Shown here: positions 13,650 to 24,137 of the stretch, piece after piece
How the letters are laid out: each line of letters begins with the position of its first letter
How positions within the stretch are numbered: position 1 is the first letter of the stretch
Origin: Atrichornis clamosus
Taxonomy: Eukaryota > Chordata > Aves > Passeriformes > Menuridae
Assembly: GCA_013400975.1 (NCBI GenBank)
Contig: WBMZ01010295.1
Coordinates: forward strand, 1 to 64,000
Length of the DNA: 64,000 nucleotides
Direction: 5' to 3'
Position numbers and translations under genes: made by a program
Notes under the pieces: generated by a model
Told to the model about the DNA's origin: nothing
Database searches by the model: none
Seen by the model: the letters and a program-made list of their open reading frames with translations, nothing else

Positions 13650-13717
13650 GCTGGCCTGCTCTGAATGGACTAATGACCTCCAGAGGTCCTTCCAAGACAG
13701 ATAATTTTATGGTTCTA
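13650..13717 (+). mobile_element. CR1 3'-end fragment (degraded)
   Basis: The segment gacctccagaggtccttcca followed by attttatggttct matches the 3' end of CR1 retroposons (plus orientation), the last bases being a worn copy of the ATTCTATGATTCT tail. It lies in the EPB41L3 intron between 13490 and 14559. Confidence 0.6.
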
Positions 13718-14558
13718 GTCAATCTGCACATGTATCAAGATAGATGTCTGTATGCCAAAAATGGCAAATTTGTACCATGAAGAACAGAATGGGAATACAA
13801 AGAGCTCATATTAAGACCCATTTAAATCCAACTGCTTGCTTCAGAAGGGCATCCAGGGTGTATGGCCTTTGTAAAGCTCATCTACTAAAGGGAGACCTTC
13901 ACTGGAGAAAGATAAAATCCTGTCCCCAGTGAATACTGGTAGGAGAGCTGTCACAGCTCAGCACAGCACAGAAGAGGGTTTCTGCTTAAGGAGGAACTCT
14001 TATTTAAATACCATCTTGGAACCTAGAAGACACAACATCATTTGTCTGTGCAGATACAAACTTTCGATCCAGCTGTGGGCATGGCCAGAAACGTGGCCAT
14101 AGTGTGTGAGCTGACTGAATGTCCTGTTATGACTACATGATACAGATTTACTGTGTGCTTTCAATACCATGCAGGGGTAATAGCTCAGGGATGAAAGGCA
14201 GAATGGCCAATGGAGCCCTGTGTTCAGGCAAATTTTTCCTTCCAGGATACCATATGATGCCAGTGTGGCTATACTGCTTCCAGTTCTAGGTAGTAGTTGC
14301 AGAAACAAGTGTCTCTGTACAGCAAGGTTTTGTGCTTGCACAGAAATAGCCCAAGACTCTCAGGACTCTTGTCAAGTTGTTGGATCATGTATTAATCAGT
14401 ATAACCAAAGACAGGTGAATGAAGACAAGTATTTGTGGTAAATTTACAAGATTTTGTTCAGAGAGTATGTGTCCACAGTTTGAAATAAACCATAGAACTG
14501 CAGTTAAGATAGCATACACCCTTGTGGAAAAAGAGCTCCCTGTTTCCTGAGGACTCAC

Positions 14559-14657
14559 TTTGGTGATATGTGTAGTAGTTGTAGTGCTGGTGGTTTCAGA
14601 CGTGATAGTTTGTGCACTCATCAATACACCTGGTTCAGAGTCAGCACCACAATCCAC
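14559..14657 (-). CDS. EPB41L3: EPB41L3 exon: C-terminal domain (33 codons)
   Basis: The exon reads VDCGADSEPGVLMSAQTITS then ETTSTTTTTHITK. The Thr-rich stretch matches 4.1B and not 4.1R. The acceptor is tttccag|GTGGAT and the donor CACCAAA|GTGAGT. It is 99 bp, phase 0-0. Confidence 0.98.
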
Positions 14658-15096
14658 CTGGAAACCAGAAGACAAAACCAGTCACTGAAAAAATGCTCCT
14701 GGGCACAGGGAGGCCAGAGCTGGACTGTTACACTCCCCTATTTCTACAGTTCTTCATAAAGTGAGTATCTAATGGTAGGGAAATAACTGCAATTAGGGTG
14801 ATCATGCGTCAGTATTTCTCTGTGCATCTGGAGGTTCCCCCTCACCTCTCGAATGACAGATGAGAAGCTGGGGCTTTTAAATCTATAGTTTCATAAATGT
14901 TTTTGATAGATCTTACCCCAGGACGTGAGAGTCACCCTCAGGTAAGTTATTCTTATGTACATCCTCCTCACGCCAATATTTAATACTTGGACAACTTAGG
15001 CAAGTTTACAGTAAGGCATACATTTAGATATGGGTGAAGAAATGGGTTCCTTAAGGGCACGTTAAATTAGACCACGTCTTTTGCAGAATTTCTTAC

Positions 15097-15228
15097 CTGA
15101 GAAGACTCATATGTAATGGTTTTTGTTTCTGTATGGACTACTGGCACTTCCTTTGTTGAAATTTCAAGGTTTTCCCCACCAGCAGGAACACTGCTGAAAC
15201 TGACAGTCTCAGTCTTCACAACTGGCGA
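15097..15228 (-). CDS. EPB41L3: EPB41L3 exon: start of C-terminal domain (44 codons)
   Basis: The exon reads SPVVKTETVSFSSVPAGGEN then LEISTKEVPVVHTETKTITY, ESSQ. The ISTKEVPVVHTETKTITYES segment opens the conserved C-terminal domain of 4.1 proteins. The acceptor is catgcag|TCGCCA and the donor TCTCAG|GTAAGA. It is 132 bp, phase 0-0. Confidence 0.97.
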
Positions 15229-15462
15229 CTGCATGAACAAAAAAGAAAGAATTGGAACATTTAGTAAAGCTTACAAATTTCTCAGAACAATTTTTTTTGC
15301 TTGGGGAGAAGAAAACAACTAAAAAGTGCTCTGCGTTTAACAACAAAAAAAAAAAGGATAAAATTTTCTTCATTACAGTGGTACATATATGTATATAGTG
15401 CTGGTGACATTTAGCACTTCCCTGGATTTCATGAAAATGAAGTCCAAAATGTTCTAAACACT

Positions 15463-15729
15463 ACGAGAGGCAATGGTCACAATTTGAAAAACAGGAGGTT
15501 CCCTCTGAACATCAGGAAACACCTTTTTCACTGTAAGCGTGACTGAGCACTGGCACAGGTTGCTCAGGGGGATTGTGGAGTCTCCCTCCTTGAAGAAACT
15601 CAGAAGAAGCTCTCTGGGCATGGTCCTGGGCAGCAACTGACTCTGATATTCCTGCCTGAGCAGGAGGCTGGAGCAGATGACCTCCAGAGGGCCCTTCCGG
15701 CCTCAACTGTTCTGGGATTCTGTGATCCG
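15463..15729 (+). mobile_element. CR1 3'-end fragment, sense to the plus strand
   Basis: The fragment has the usual CR1 landmarks in order: gagaggcaatggtcac, aacatcaggaaacacc, gagcactggcacaggttgct, atgacctccagagggccctt and the tail attctgtgatc. It is a 5'-truncated copy inside an EPB41L3 intron, antisense to the gene. Confidence 0.9.
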
Positions 15730-16265
15730 ACATTTTCTTAAAATGACAAGAGAATGAATCCTTTCCAGGCTTAGTCTTTTGATCAGCTCTTGGGAAAAAA
15801 TCCCTCAGCAAAGTAGCTCCTGAAATTCCACAAATGGGGCTAAGACAAGGAACCTGGGTTGTTTAAGACACAATACACTTATTTATAATTGCACTAAGCA
15901 CAGAATAAACAATCTATTTCCTATCTTCGAGGACATACGAACGTTGCCAATCTTGACGGATTTTCCCTAACAGAATGCCAGCTGATCTTGTTACGTTTTG
16001 CATAAAATGCCATGAAATTCCGTATTTCTCTGTAGCATGAAAAGCAGTTTCAGGCAAAACATGCATGGCATTTTGCTAATGATGGAAACCAGCAACAAGC
16101 CTTGCAGGTGACATGCAAGGAGGAAATAAGAAAAGAACTGCCTGCTGTAAAGATGCAATCATACAAGCTTGGCACACTTTACTTTTGATGAGAGGAATTA
16201 ACTTAGTCCACTATTGCCTACATTCACAATTCAGCACGGACATGACCAATTTAATAACAAGTTAC

Positions 16266-16658
16266 CTCAAAATGAGGTTTTCTTTCCAAAGACTCTGAAA
16301 GTTGGACTGCTGTTCTGTGCTCCTCTGCCTGCTCACACGAAGCAGCGGCAGCGACTCCTTCCTGTTTGGTTAGGGCTTTCCCAGCCTCCTCCCTTTTTTC
16401 CTCCTTCGCCCCCTCAGTCCCAGCAGAGCCCTCCTTCCCTTTCACGCCAGCAGCCACCGCCGACGCTGCCTCAGCCTGGGCATCCAGCGCAAGTCCGGCC
16501 ACTTTAGCAGGATCCCCGCCTGCATGCACCTCCATCCCATGTCTCTCCTTGACAACTACAGTCTCCTGTACAACCTTCTGCACTGTATCCTGATCCGGCT
16601 GAACTGCTTGCTTCATGTCACTGGAAGTGATCTCCTGAGACGTCGTCGTGTCTATTCT
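16266..16658 (-). CDS. EPB41L3: EPB41L3 exon: U3 acidic tail (131 codons)
   Basis: The exon begins RIDTTTSQEITSSDM and includes VVQETVVVKER, then GVKGKEGSAGTEGAKEEKRE and SESLERKPHFE. Human 4.1B has VVQETVLVEER, GIKGKEGSALTEGAKEE and ISETLEQKPHFE at the same places. The acceptor is ccctgcag|AGAATA, the donor TTTGAG|GTAACT. It is 393 bp, phase 0-0. Ala, Glu and Lys rich, probably disordered; the Ala-rich part has diverged from mammals. Confidence 0.95.
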
Positions 16659-17174
16659 CTGCAGGGAAGGAGGAAAAAACCCTCAGCATCAGAAGCAGAC
16701 AACACTATTTGCAGAAGCTCCTCAACTTAATGTACTGTGAACATAAATTTTAAAAATGGGTATTATATTTTGCCAAGTTATTTCTCTCACGTTGCATGGA
16801 TTTTCATTCTCAGGAGGTTATCAGTATAGTAGAAATGGAAAGCAAAGCAAGAATCAAAATTTTTAAAAGTGAAGAGAAATTTAAATGCCAGTTTTTCTCA
16901 TTGCTATTTTTGCGTGAGTTTTATAAAGGCAAAATACAGCACCCTGCAAAATGACCAAAATAAAATGCAATGAGAGAAAGCCTGGTTTGGTTTTTTTGTT
17001 TTTTTTACTTTTCGGTGAAGTTTCTGTTGTGGTCCATTGTAAAAAAGTAAAAGGCAAATGAATACATGCATTAGTTATATAGTTCCAAATTGTGCAAAAA
17101 ACCCAGGAAACAACAGAAAAGCAAAAGTAATTGGTGTATGGTTACAACATTGATGGAGGGAATCAAACGGCCAC

Positions 17175-17297
17175 CTGAGCCCAGCTATGGGAAGTAGAAG
17201 TAACCCCTCCTATGAACTCAGTCGGTTTTCTGGCGGACTCTATTAAAGTGAAGATATCTGAACCATCCAAGGTTTTTTCACTGGTGGACTGTTTAGT
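17175..17297 (-). CDS. EPB41L3: EPB41L3 exon: TKQS...SARKPTEFIGGV (41 codons)
   Basis: The exon reads TKQSTSEKTLDGSDIFTLIE, SARKPTEFIGGVTSTSHSWA, Q. Human 4.1B has TKQSSGEKLMDGSEIFSLLE and SARKPTEFIGGVTSTSQSW, so this is a diagnostic 4.1B exon. The acceptor is tatttag|ACTAAA and the donor GCTCAG|GTGGCC is weak. It is 123 bp, phase 0-0. Confidence 0.96.
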
Positions 17298-17821
17298 CTA
17301 AATAGACAAAGAAATGTAGAGTCATACACAGAAGAAAGGCAGGCCCATACGCACAGACATATTAATTGCCAAAACCGGAGGCAGAGACGGAGGAAAAGGA
17401 GAGAAGGTTGCAGGGGCACGGAGAGGTTGGAAACAGGAAAAGAATGGGAAAATAAATCAGAGCAAATTCATAATGGCTGTAGTAAGCAGTAGTTACAAAG
17501 CATAGTTGTTAGCATTGGCATTTTGCTGGTTCAAGCAAACTTTTTTTTATTCCTTTTATTAACAAGCCACAGCAGCAATACTACATTTCAGTAACATGGA
17601 TCTTTACATAAACCAGAAAGGTTGAAAGCCTTATATAATGTCTGCTTCAGACTGTGGAACAGATTCAAAGTATGAGAGAAAAAAAATAAGCTGGGTTGGC
17701 TGCTGTCAACATAAAGCCAGGCAGCAAGAGAGCCAAAAGGTAGGGTGGTGTGAGAGGATTGCCTAAAAGAAGTCATGCTTTTATCTTTAAATTGTGGCAT
17801 GAAGTCAAAGCCACTTGTTAC

Positions 17822-18550
17822 CACTACTTTTGATGCAGACGACTCAGTAACATAGTGAGCAGTAGCAATGGTAAATGGCTGTTCTCTGGAATATCTCCAC
17901 TCAGACAGGCTCTTATCTGTCCGGGCAAATGTCCCTGCTTTTACAGCTTCACCGCCAAGATGTTTTTCTGCTTTGCCAAGCTGCAAGCTTTCCAGTGTAC
18001 CAAGTAACTGCAAATCCTGGTCCATCCTTAGTGTCTTTTTCAAACTCTCCTCTTCAGGACTTTGCAACTGAGATTCTGCTTCCTTTATGGGTGTTAGAGA
18101 GTCGGACAGCTTTCTTTTCGTGCTCTGCACGTCGGATCCCCGCCTGGCTTTCTCATCAGTGACAGGCTTGAGGATTTCATACTTGGCCACTATTGGAACG
18201 ATTTTCACAGATTCTTGCACTTCCCTTTCCATTTTTTGCAAAGTTTCTACTGAAGGCTGTACTGCTTTCTCGCCCTCTTTAGCTTTACTTGTCATGGTTA
18301 CAATTTTCCCAGATACGGTATCATAGGACTTTCCTAGGGTGAACGTTTTCTGCTTATTCGCCTCATTGGATTGTATTTCACTTTCCAAGTCCTCAAAGCT
18401 CTGCATTAGAACGGTACTGGATTTTAATATCTCAGGTGGAAAGGCAGTTTTACTGCTCACAGTCACTACTTTGTATGCCAGATTTTTTTCCGATTCACCA
18501 TCAACTACCTCAGAAGGTATTTTGTCTATAATAACCCAATCCTCAGTGCC
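17822..18550 (-). CDS. EPB41L3: EPB41L3 very long alternative exon (about 243 codons)
   Basis: The exon opens GTEDWVIIDKIPSEVVDGES after the acceptor aaatatag|GGCACT and runs for hundreds of codons without a stop: SKTAFPPEILKSSTVLMQSF, then KMEREVQESVKIVPIVAKYE, then SEWRYSREQPFTIATAHYVT. I place the donor at GTAGTG|GTAACA (phase 0), giving ...ESSASKVV joined to TKQS of the next exon; AAA|GTAGTG six bases earlier is also possible. The frame stays open to 17588 in the intron, but that part reads as low-complexity and hydrophobic. The composition (Ser, Lys, Glu) suggests a disordered, phosphorylatable tail. It corresponds to a giant tail exon in some 4.1B forms, from memory. Confidence 0.78.
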
Positions 18551-19303
18551 CTATATTTGAGATATAAAAGCTAAATTAGAATATCTGAAGGTTTATCTGT
18601 ACTTTAGGAGCACTAAAGTATGAAGACTTTTAAGAAATCATGCTGCTTCTTCTGAAAGCATATAATAACTCTTAGCATTGTACCTCTTAGAGCAGTTATC
18701 AAACAAATAAACAGAATCACCTTAAGCAAAATATTATTTCTTTGCATATTCTCTTCCCTCAGAGGTCCATACAACGTGGACTCAAAAAATTACTTTTGCC
18801 ACATTATTTCTGTGTTTGTTTGAAGCAAAATAGCATGTCAGCGCATAATTTAAAACTATGATTGGAATTAACCTGGGGTTAAAAATCACATATTGCAGTG
18901 GTTCATAAAGCTACAGTCAAAACCAAATTACAAGAGGGCAAATAAGCCCATTCAACTGTTTCCCGGTTGTTACAAACATGCTGTTAATGATGTTTTAGAA
19001 CAGTATGCATTTGTATGTAGCTGTAGCCTGCACTGAATTTCCTTGTTTTCCTTAGAATAACATCAACCCCTTCAGGATTGTTTAAATGGAGCAGTACAAC
19101 ACAGCAAACTGTATAAACTAAGCATACTACTAAAGATTCTGAATGGAACTTAATTACAGCATCTTTTTTCCTCTTCATGCAAATATGCCATGTGATTTGC
19201 TTTGACTATGCAATCAGCATCCAGTTATTTGACTTTAAGACCATAACTTCTGTATTTAGCTAAGCAAATGATGTAGCTTAAAATCAAATGAATTAAAAAT
19301 AAC

Positions 19304-19405
19304 CTCTAGGGATGATGGGATACTTTTCTGGATAATGATTTGATGAGAAGTAACCAAAGTGCCAGCAGATTCTCCTTCCTGCAGCTTCTTCTCTATCACA
19401 CTTGG
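19304..19405 (-). CDS. EPB41L3: Likely EPB41L3 alternative exon (34 codons)
   Basis: The frame PSVIEKKLQEGESAGTLVTS then HQIIIQKSIPSSLE lies between acceptor ttggctaat-complement (attag|CCAAGT) and the weak donor CTAGAG|GTTATT, 102 bp, phase 0-0. It leads well into the next exon, which begins GTEDW. It is not in the human form I know, so it is called from splice sites, frame and context. Confidence 0.68.
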
Positions 19406-19827
19406 CTAATAGAGAAACCAATAAAAATACAAAGTTCACCATCACTCAGCATAATCTAAATTCACTTGACAATATAAAAGAAATTCATTCTAGTGACAGA
19501 AGTGCCCCATTCACCACCACGTTCTCAGTGAGGTTTATGCTGGAAATGCATGCAAACCACAAACATCATCCACAAACAGCACCGTGCAAGTAGATTTCTA
19601 ACTAGCAGAGAAGTCAGTCTCCATTAAGAAGCCATAAGCTCTGGAGGGGACTCATTCCTCAGAATTTGGTCCCCAGATTACATCTCTGTCTGAAACTTAC
19701 GAAATAATAATAATAATGATTAAAAAAATACAAAAAGTGAAGGCGTGGAAAGGAAAAAAGATAATAAAATAATAAATCACTGCCATCCTATCTGGCTGCA
19801 TTTCAGTAAAGTATTGTTTGTTTTTAC

Positions 19828-19902
19828 CTGCATTTCAAGGAATGTAGTACCTCCCTTCTGCAAAAATATGAGTTTTTCTGATTTTTCTCTTTCTTCTTTG
19901 GT
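19828..19902 (-). CDS. EPB41L3: Likely EPB41L3 alternative exon (25 codons)
   Basis: The frame TKEEREKSEKLIFLQKGG then TTFLEMQ sits between acceptor gacattag|ACCAAA and donor ATGCAG|GTAAAA, 75 bp and phase 0-0. It would follow VPEE of the exon at 23203 naturally. I do not know this peptide in the canonical human protein. The support is splice sites, phase and position. Confidence 0.68.
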
Positions 19903-21887
19903 CTAATGTCAGGGGAATAAATGATTTTAGTAAATGGAGGGTATAAAGTCTACTATACTTTACAGTAGCTCATCATATTTCTCTACTCTACAAATTATCA
20001 ATTGCATGGAAAATTAGGAAACAGAACTAAAGAGAATCATTTTACAGCATAGAGGTTTCCAATAAGAAGTGAAATCAGTGTCTCTCTGTGGTGAATGCAA
20101 AGCAGACGTGAGTATACAAATGCTATGCACAAGTGCAGCACAGAAACAACTATATTGAGTAACGCCCGTGTGTCGATGCACTGTGTTTGTTTCATTTCAT
20201 AGTATTCATTTAATTGGGGCTGAGGCCAACTCACAGCTTCCACCAACAGCCAGGGACAGGCCCCTCCATCTGCACCCTGGACAAGGCTCTCTCCTGAGTT
20301 TGCAGCCCTCCCTGCAGAAGCAGGCAGGAGGTGTGCCCTGCAAAGATTTCAGCTCTGCCTTTCTCCCTGCTGGTATGAGAAGTCTTAAGAGTACTTTTCC
20401 TACACAGGAAGCTAACTGTTCCTCTGTTATTGCTATAGCGTGACACCAAAATCCCCCCACTTTTATCCCATCAGTGCCTTCCCAATGCTGTGAGAATAGT
20501 ATCTCTCCAACTTGGACAACTGGGAAAATTTTACGTATTGGTAAGAGTCAACTTCCCAAGCTTTTGGAGTCCACTTTCTGGGCCAGCCACTGTTGTCATT
20601 TGGCCAGAGAAGGTAAGCCCCTATAGAACAGAAAGGGTTTCTTGCCAAACCCTGTCTAGCCATTTCAGTGGCTCCTGTACTCAGGAGACATGCCAATGGA
20701 AGTCCTATGACTGGCATGATAAAAGGGTACATGTACTCAAGGAGAAAGGTAGAAATTTAAAGAAAGATATGAAACTAGAAAGGCATAAATACCTCAACTC
20801 CCTGCTGCGATAAGATGCATAACTTCTTTATTTCTAAAGTGTTGGTTTGATGCAATCCAGGTCAGATTAAACATTGTCAAGGAGTTTGTCAACATGATGG
20901 CTTTCATGTTCTGTAGCTATCTGGCCATCATCATGGAAGATATTTAAAACTGTATTTTTCCTAACTAACAAAACCCAAAAGTGTTTAACCTACTGTTGTA
21001 AGAAACCAAGTGGTGACTAGACAGGCCCAAAGTCATACTGACCAAGCACACTCAGGTGCCAAATGCTTGAAGATCACATTTTGAAAAGACATATTTTCTC
21101 TTCTGTTCTGGTTTTATTATATGAAGGAGCTACAGTAACAGCACTGAATTAATTTTTAAGGTGGATATGCTAAATTAAATGTGTAACTTCTTTTACTAGC
21201 AGAAGGCACTACACTATTCGACTGCCTCCGCATTTCTTAGTAGATATCAAGGTGCTGATTTTGACCTAACGATGGCTTCAGTTCTTTCCTGAAAAATTCC
21301 TCTCTCAGCAGGACATGTGAACTGAAACCATCTCACTTAGTGGGACCAAAAGGATGTCCAGGTGTTATCTACAGCAGAAGTCACCTCAGAGTTAGGCTCT
21401 GATGGTTCAAATCCTCACTCAACTTTCCGCAGAAGAGCCTTCATTGGGATGAGGTTCTGTGAAGCAGATGTAGATTACTTAGACACATATAAGATATAGT
21501 AACTGGACATTGCTTATGAGCAAGAAGTTTTCTACCAGCAAGTGAAGAGATACCAGATAAGGATAATTCTTGCCCTTTTCATTTCCGAACGAATGGATAA
21601 ATTCAGATGTGTCTCCTCAAGGCGAAGCCTACATAACTGTGTAATACTTTGCTACTGCTTATGTGTTTTATTGTTATTAAATTTCTAAAGTAATAAAGAC
21701 ATTAAACAAACAGGGTGGTGCTAAGTCTGCTTCCTCCACAATCCTCTGATACAGGCTCAGCTGGGCAGCTGCTCCCTTTTCAACATTTCTTTACATCTTT
21801 ACTATGTTAAATGCATTCTGTTCATTATACTTACAATTTTACTTTTTAGAAAGAAAAACTCCTATTTTCAACTACAACCAAACTAAC

Positions 21888-22190
21888 CTGTTTATAGGAT
21901 TTGTTATGATTCCTGAACAAGACAGTAGGAGAAACACTGAGACTCCTCTGTGCTCCCTCCAAAAGGGAAGCTTTGGGCACTGAGTCTGCTTCTTTTGGTA
22001 TTTTAATCCAACTTGAAGGCCACACTAACACATCTGATGCCCGTATCAGGCACTGGTTAGATGGGTATAATGTGGGAGAAGAGGAGGTGATGGCTTTTTC
22101 CTCAGCAATATCCCCTTCCCTAAGAGGAGAAGCTGACACGTGCCTCCAGGGATTCCCTTCCCCGGAGATTTGTGGGTCTGCAACACCAAT
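21888..22190 (-). CDS. Candidate EPB41L3 alternative exon (101 codons)
   Basis: An open frame fits exactly between acceptor ctgagag|ATTGGT and the good donor AAACAG|GTTAGT, 303 bp and phase 0-0, inside the run of phase-0 cassettes. An in-frame TGA lies just upstream of the acceptor, so the exon could not be longer. The peptide includes SDVLVWPSSWIKIPKEADSV and RSLSVSPTVLFRNHNKSYKQ and is rich in Ser and Pro. I do not recognise it in mammalian 4.1B. The pyrimidine tract before the acceptor is modest (an alternative acceptor, ttgcag at 22178, breaks the frame). It may be a real cassette or a chance open frame. Confidence 0.5.
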
Positions 22191-23014
22191 CTCTCAGGTG
22201 AGAAAGCAGAATGCTCTTTCATTTTATACTTTCCAGACAATTTTTGCTGTGTTCCTTACAACATTACATCAGTGCTGTGGGCACAGAAGCTAATTTCATG
22301 ACCATTTATTGGTCTATAATGCTAAAACCAAAAGGTAATCATAAAGATAATTCCTGTGAGACAGAAACCAGATATCCATTTATAATAGAATAAAAAAATT
22401 AACTTTCATGCAGACCACACAAGCTTATTTCTTTTTGTTCCACTGGACTTAAACCAAGACACTGTTTTTTTGAAGATCTGTGTATTTTACTGCAACATGA
22501 ATGTTGCCTTGCTACCCCTACATCTACCGACAAATTAAATAAACACCAGCTTTTAAACTGACGAGTTTCTTACAAACACTTCAAGGCTGCACAGTGAGCA
22601 AGATTTTTTTACACATGCACACTGCATGAAAATGCAGACACTTAGCAATCTGCATTGGGTCTTCAACGAAATGGTATCCAGCAGACTGCAGCAACCATCA
22701 GTTCCCTTATGGAACCAGCTGAGAAGGTCTAATTATCATCACTATTTCTCCCATCTTCAAAGACTGAGAGATGTCTGCCTTTGCTCAGTATTTTCGTGTC
22801 AAGTTTGGCACCATACCCCCACCCGTCTCACTACACCGCTGTTCCCAACCAGTCACCAGTGTTTAAATTTTCTCTCCATCACTTTCATGGTTTCTTTCAT
22901 GCATGGTTGGACTTCCTCAAGCTCACCGAACCTGTAACAACGCCTGAGTTTTGCACCCTCAGAGAGACCCAGTTCTGCCACATGGCTTCCAGTGGATTTC
23001 ATCCTCTAAATACT

Positions 23015-23030
23015 TATATATATATATATA
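23015..23030. repeat. (TA)n microsatellite
   Basis: Eight TA units in the intron upstream (in transcript order, before) of the candidate exon group at 22 kb. Confidence 0.85.
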
Positions 23031-23202
23031 TTTATGGTATCTGTTCTTCCTTGCATCTTTGCTGCTAGAGCCTGAGTCCTGAGAAAAGGCAGTGCCTGCA
23101 AGGAGGGAGTGGCCTCTAGCTATGGCCTCTAATCTACTGAGAGCTGCTATAAGTAAAAATTAATAGACAAATACATAATGAAGCCTTTCAGCTCACGCTG
23201 AC

Positions 23203-23394
23203 CTCTTCAGGCACTAGTGGTTCAATCATAGGAGCATCCTCCTGCCTTGCTGCAAGCCGAACGGGAGATGTGGAAAGCCTCTTCTCCCACTCATTAGACA
23301 CAGTCGTTTCTGTGGAGGTTTCCAAGAAGGTGCGTTTCAACTCGCTTATATTGGTCTGATGTTTCATCAGATCTTCCTGGGTTTTGTCTAGGTC
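23203..23394 (-). CDS. EPB41L3: EPB41L3 exon: SAB-region continuation and U3 (64 codons)
   Basis: The exon reads DLDKTQEDLMKHQTNISELK, RTFLETSTETTVSNEWEKRL, STSPVRLAARQEDAPMIEPL, VPEE. It is homologous to the second half of the 4.1R spectrin-actin-binding domain (ISELK...EWDKRLS). The acceptor is actgtccag|GACCTA and the donor GAAGAG|GTCAGC. Where human has ELEKTQ this has DLDKTQ, closer to the 4.1R form. Confidence 0.96.
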
Positions 23395-23868
23395 CTGGAC
23401 AGTTTTAAAAGAATAGAGCAGTTTGTGATACATCCTAAGCCAACCAAATTTAAGAGCCAAAACACACAACTTGGTTAGTATAGAGGGAAGTAACAGCTCA
23501 GGGAGCCAGGGAGCACAGCACTAACACAACACTCTGTGAAAATGTGGCATTTTGAAAGATAACAGCATAGCATACCTCGTACAAGTGAGTCTAAATACAC
23601 TCTTAAAGAGCTTATCCATATCACTGTAATTTGCACCTGATAAAGAGGCTTCAAACAAACATACATATGCGCGTGGAGGCACACACATATACGCACACGC
23701 ATATATCTAGAGTTATAGTACAAGTTAGAGGAGTCATCATAATCTGAGAAAAAAATAATCTATTAGCAGGTGGGAGTACACAGTTCATGCATCATAGTGC
23801 AGATCCACAGTTTACCACTAAAACTAACACACATGTACGTACATGCACTGGTATATACTCCTACCAAC

Positions 23869-23934
23869 CTCTAACATAAGATTACTATGTTTGACATACA
23901 CATTTTCACCCTGTATTCGCTTAATCAGACTATT
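23869..23934 (-). CDS. EPB41L3: EPB41L3 alternative exon: spectrin-actin-binding-like cassette (22 codons)
   Basis: The exon reads NSLI followed by KRIQGENVYVKHSNLMLE. This matches the 4.1R cassette (exon 16) with the pattern KR-x-x-GEN-x-Y-x-(R/K)HSNLMLE that confers spectrin-actin binding. The acceptor is tttcag|AATAGT; a closer tag after AATAG would put the frame into an immediate stop, so the start at 23934 is preferred. The donor TTAGAG|GTTGGT is weak. The canonical human 4.1B protein I know lacks this cassette, so here it is inferred to be tissue-specific. Confidence 0.88.
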
Positions 23935-24101
23935 CTGAAAGAAGTGAAAAAGAAAGGGAAAGGTAAGGGACACAGTATTGAAAGGATACAAAATGCTGTT
24001 TCTACACATTTCTTCACAGAGAACCGACAGTAACATGCTGAAAGAGGTGAACACCTCCAACATTGATACCTGAGCAACATCTAGACCTTTCATTTCTGTA
24101 C

Positions 24102-24137
24102 CTGTGCCTTTAGCTCTCCGTCCTCCTCTTGATCCGA
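24102..24137 (-). CDS. EPB41L3: EPB41L3 mini-exon: SDQEEDGELKAQ (12 codons)
   Basis: The exon encodes exactly SDQEEDGELKAQ, which in the human protein directly follows ATE. The acceptor is gctggcag|TCGGAT and the donor GCACAG|GTACAG. It is 36 bp, phase 0-0, and is homologous to the short exon before the spectrin-actin-binding cassette of EPB41. It was too short to appear as an open frame of its own. Confidence 0.93.

Larger units (their letters stand above)
13144..17174 (-). other. EPB41L3: EPB41L3 introns of the C-terminal region
   Basis: Between the exons listed in this span lie introns of about 0.3 to 1.1 kb. Apart from the two CR1 fragments at 13650 and 15463 and short T- or A-runs, nothing is recognised. 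Confidence 0.7.

Noticed and set aside
16214..16730. Plus-strand Pro/Ser-rich open frames
   Set aside because: They are the antisense shadow of the well-matched EPB41L3 exon at 16266-16658.
17588..17821. Open frame continuing past the giant exon
   Set aside because: The sequence beyond 17822 turns hydrophobic and low in complexity and is better explained as intron read-through, though it is noted as a possible alternative C-terminus.
22046..22177. Use of the ttgcag acceptor at 22178 for the candidate exon
   Set aside because: It gives 290 bp, not a multiple of three, and would break the frame with both neighbours.
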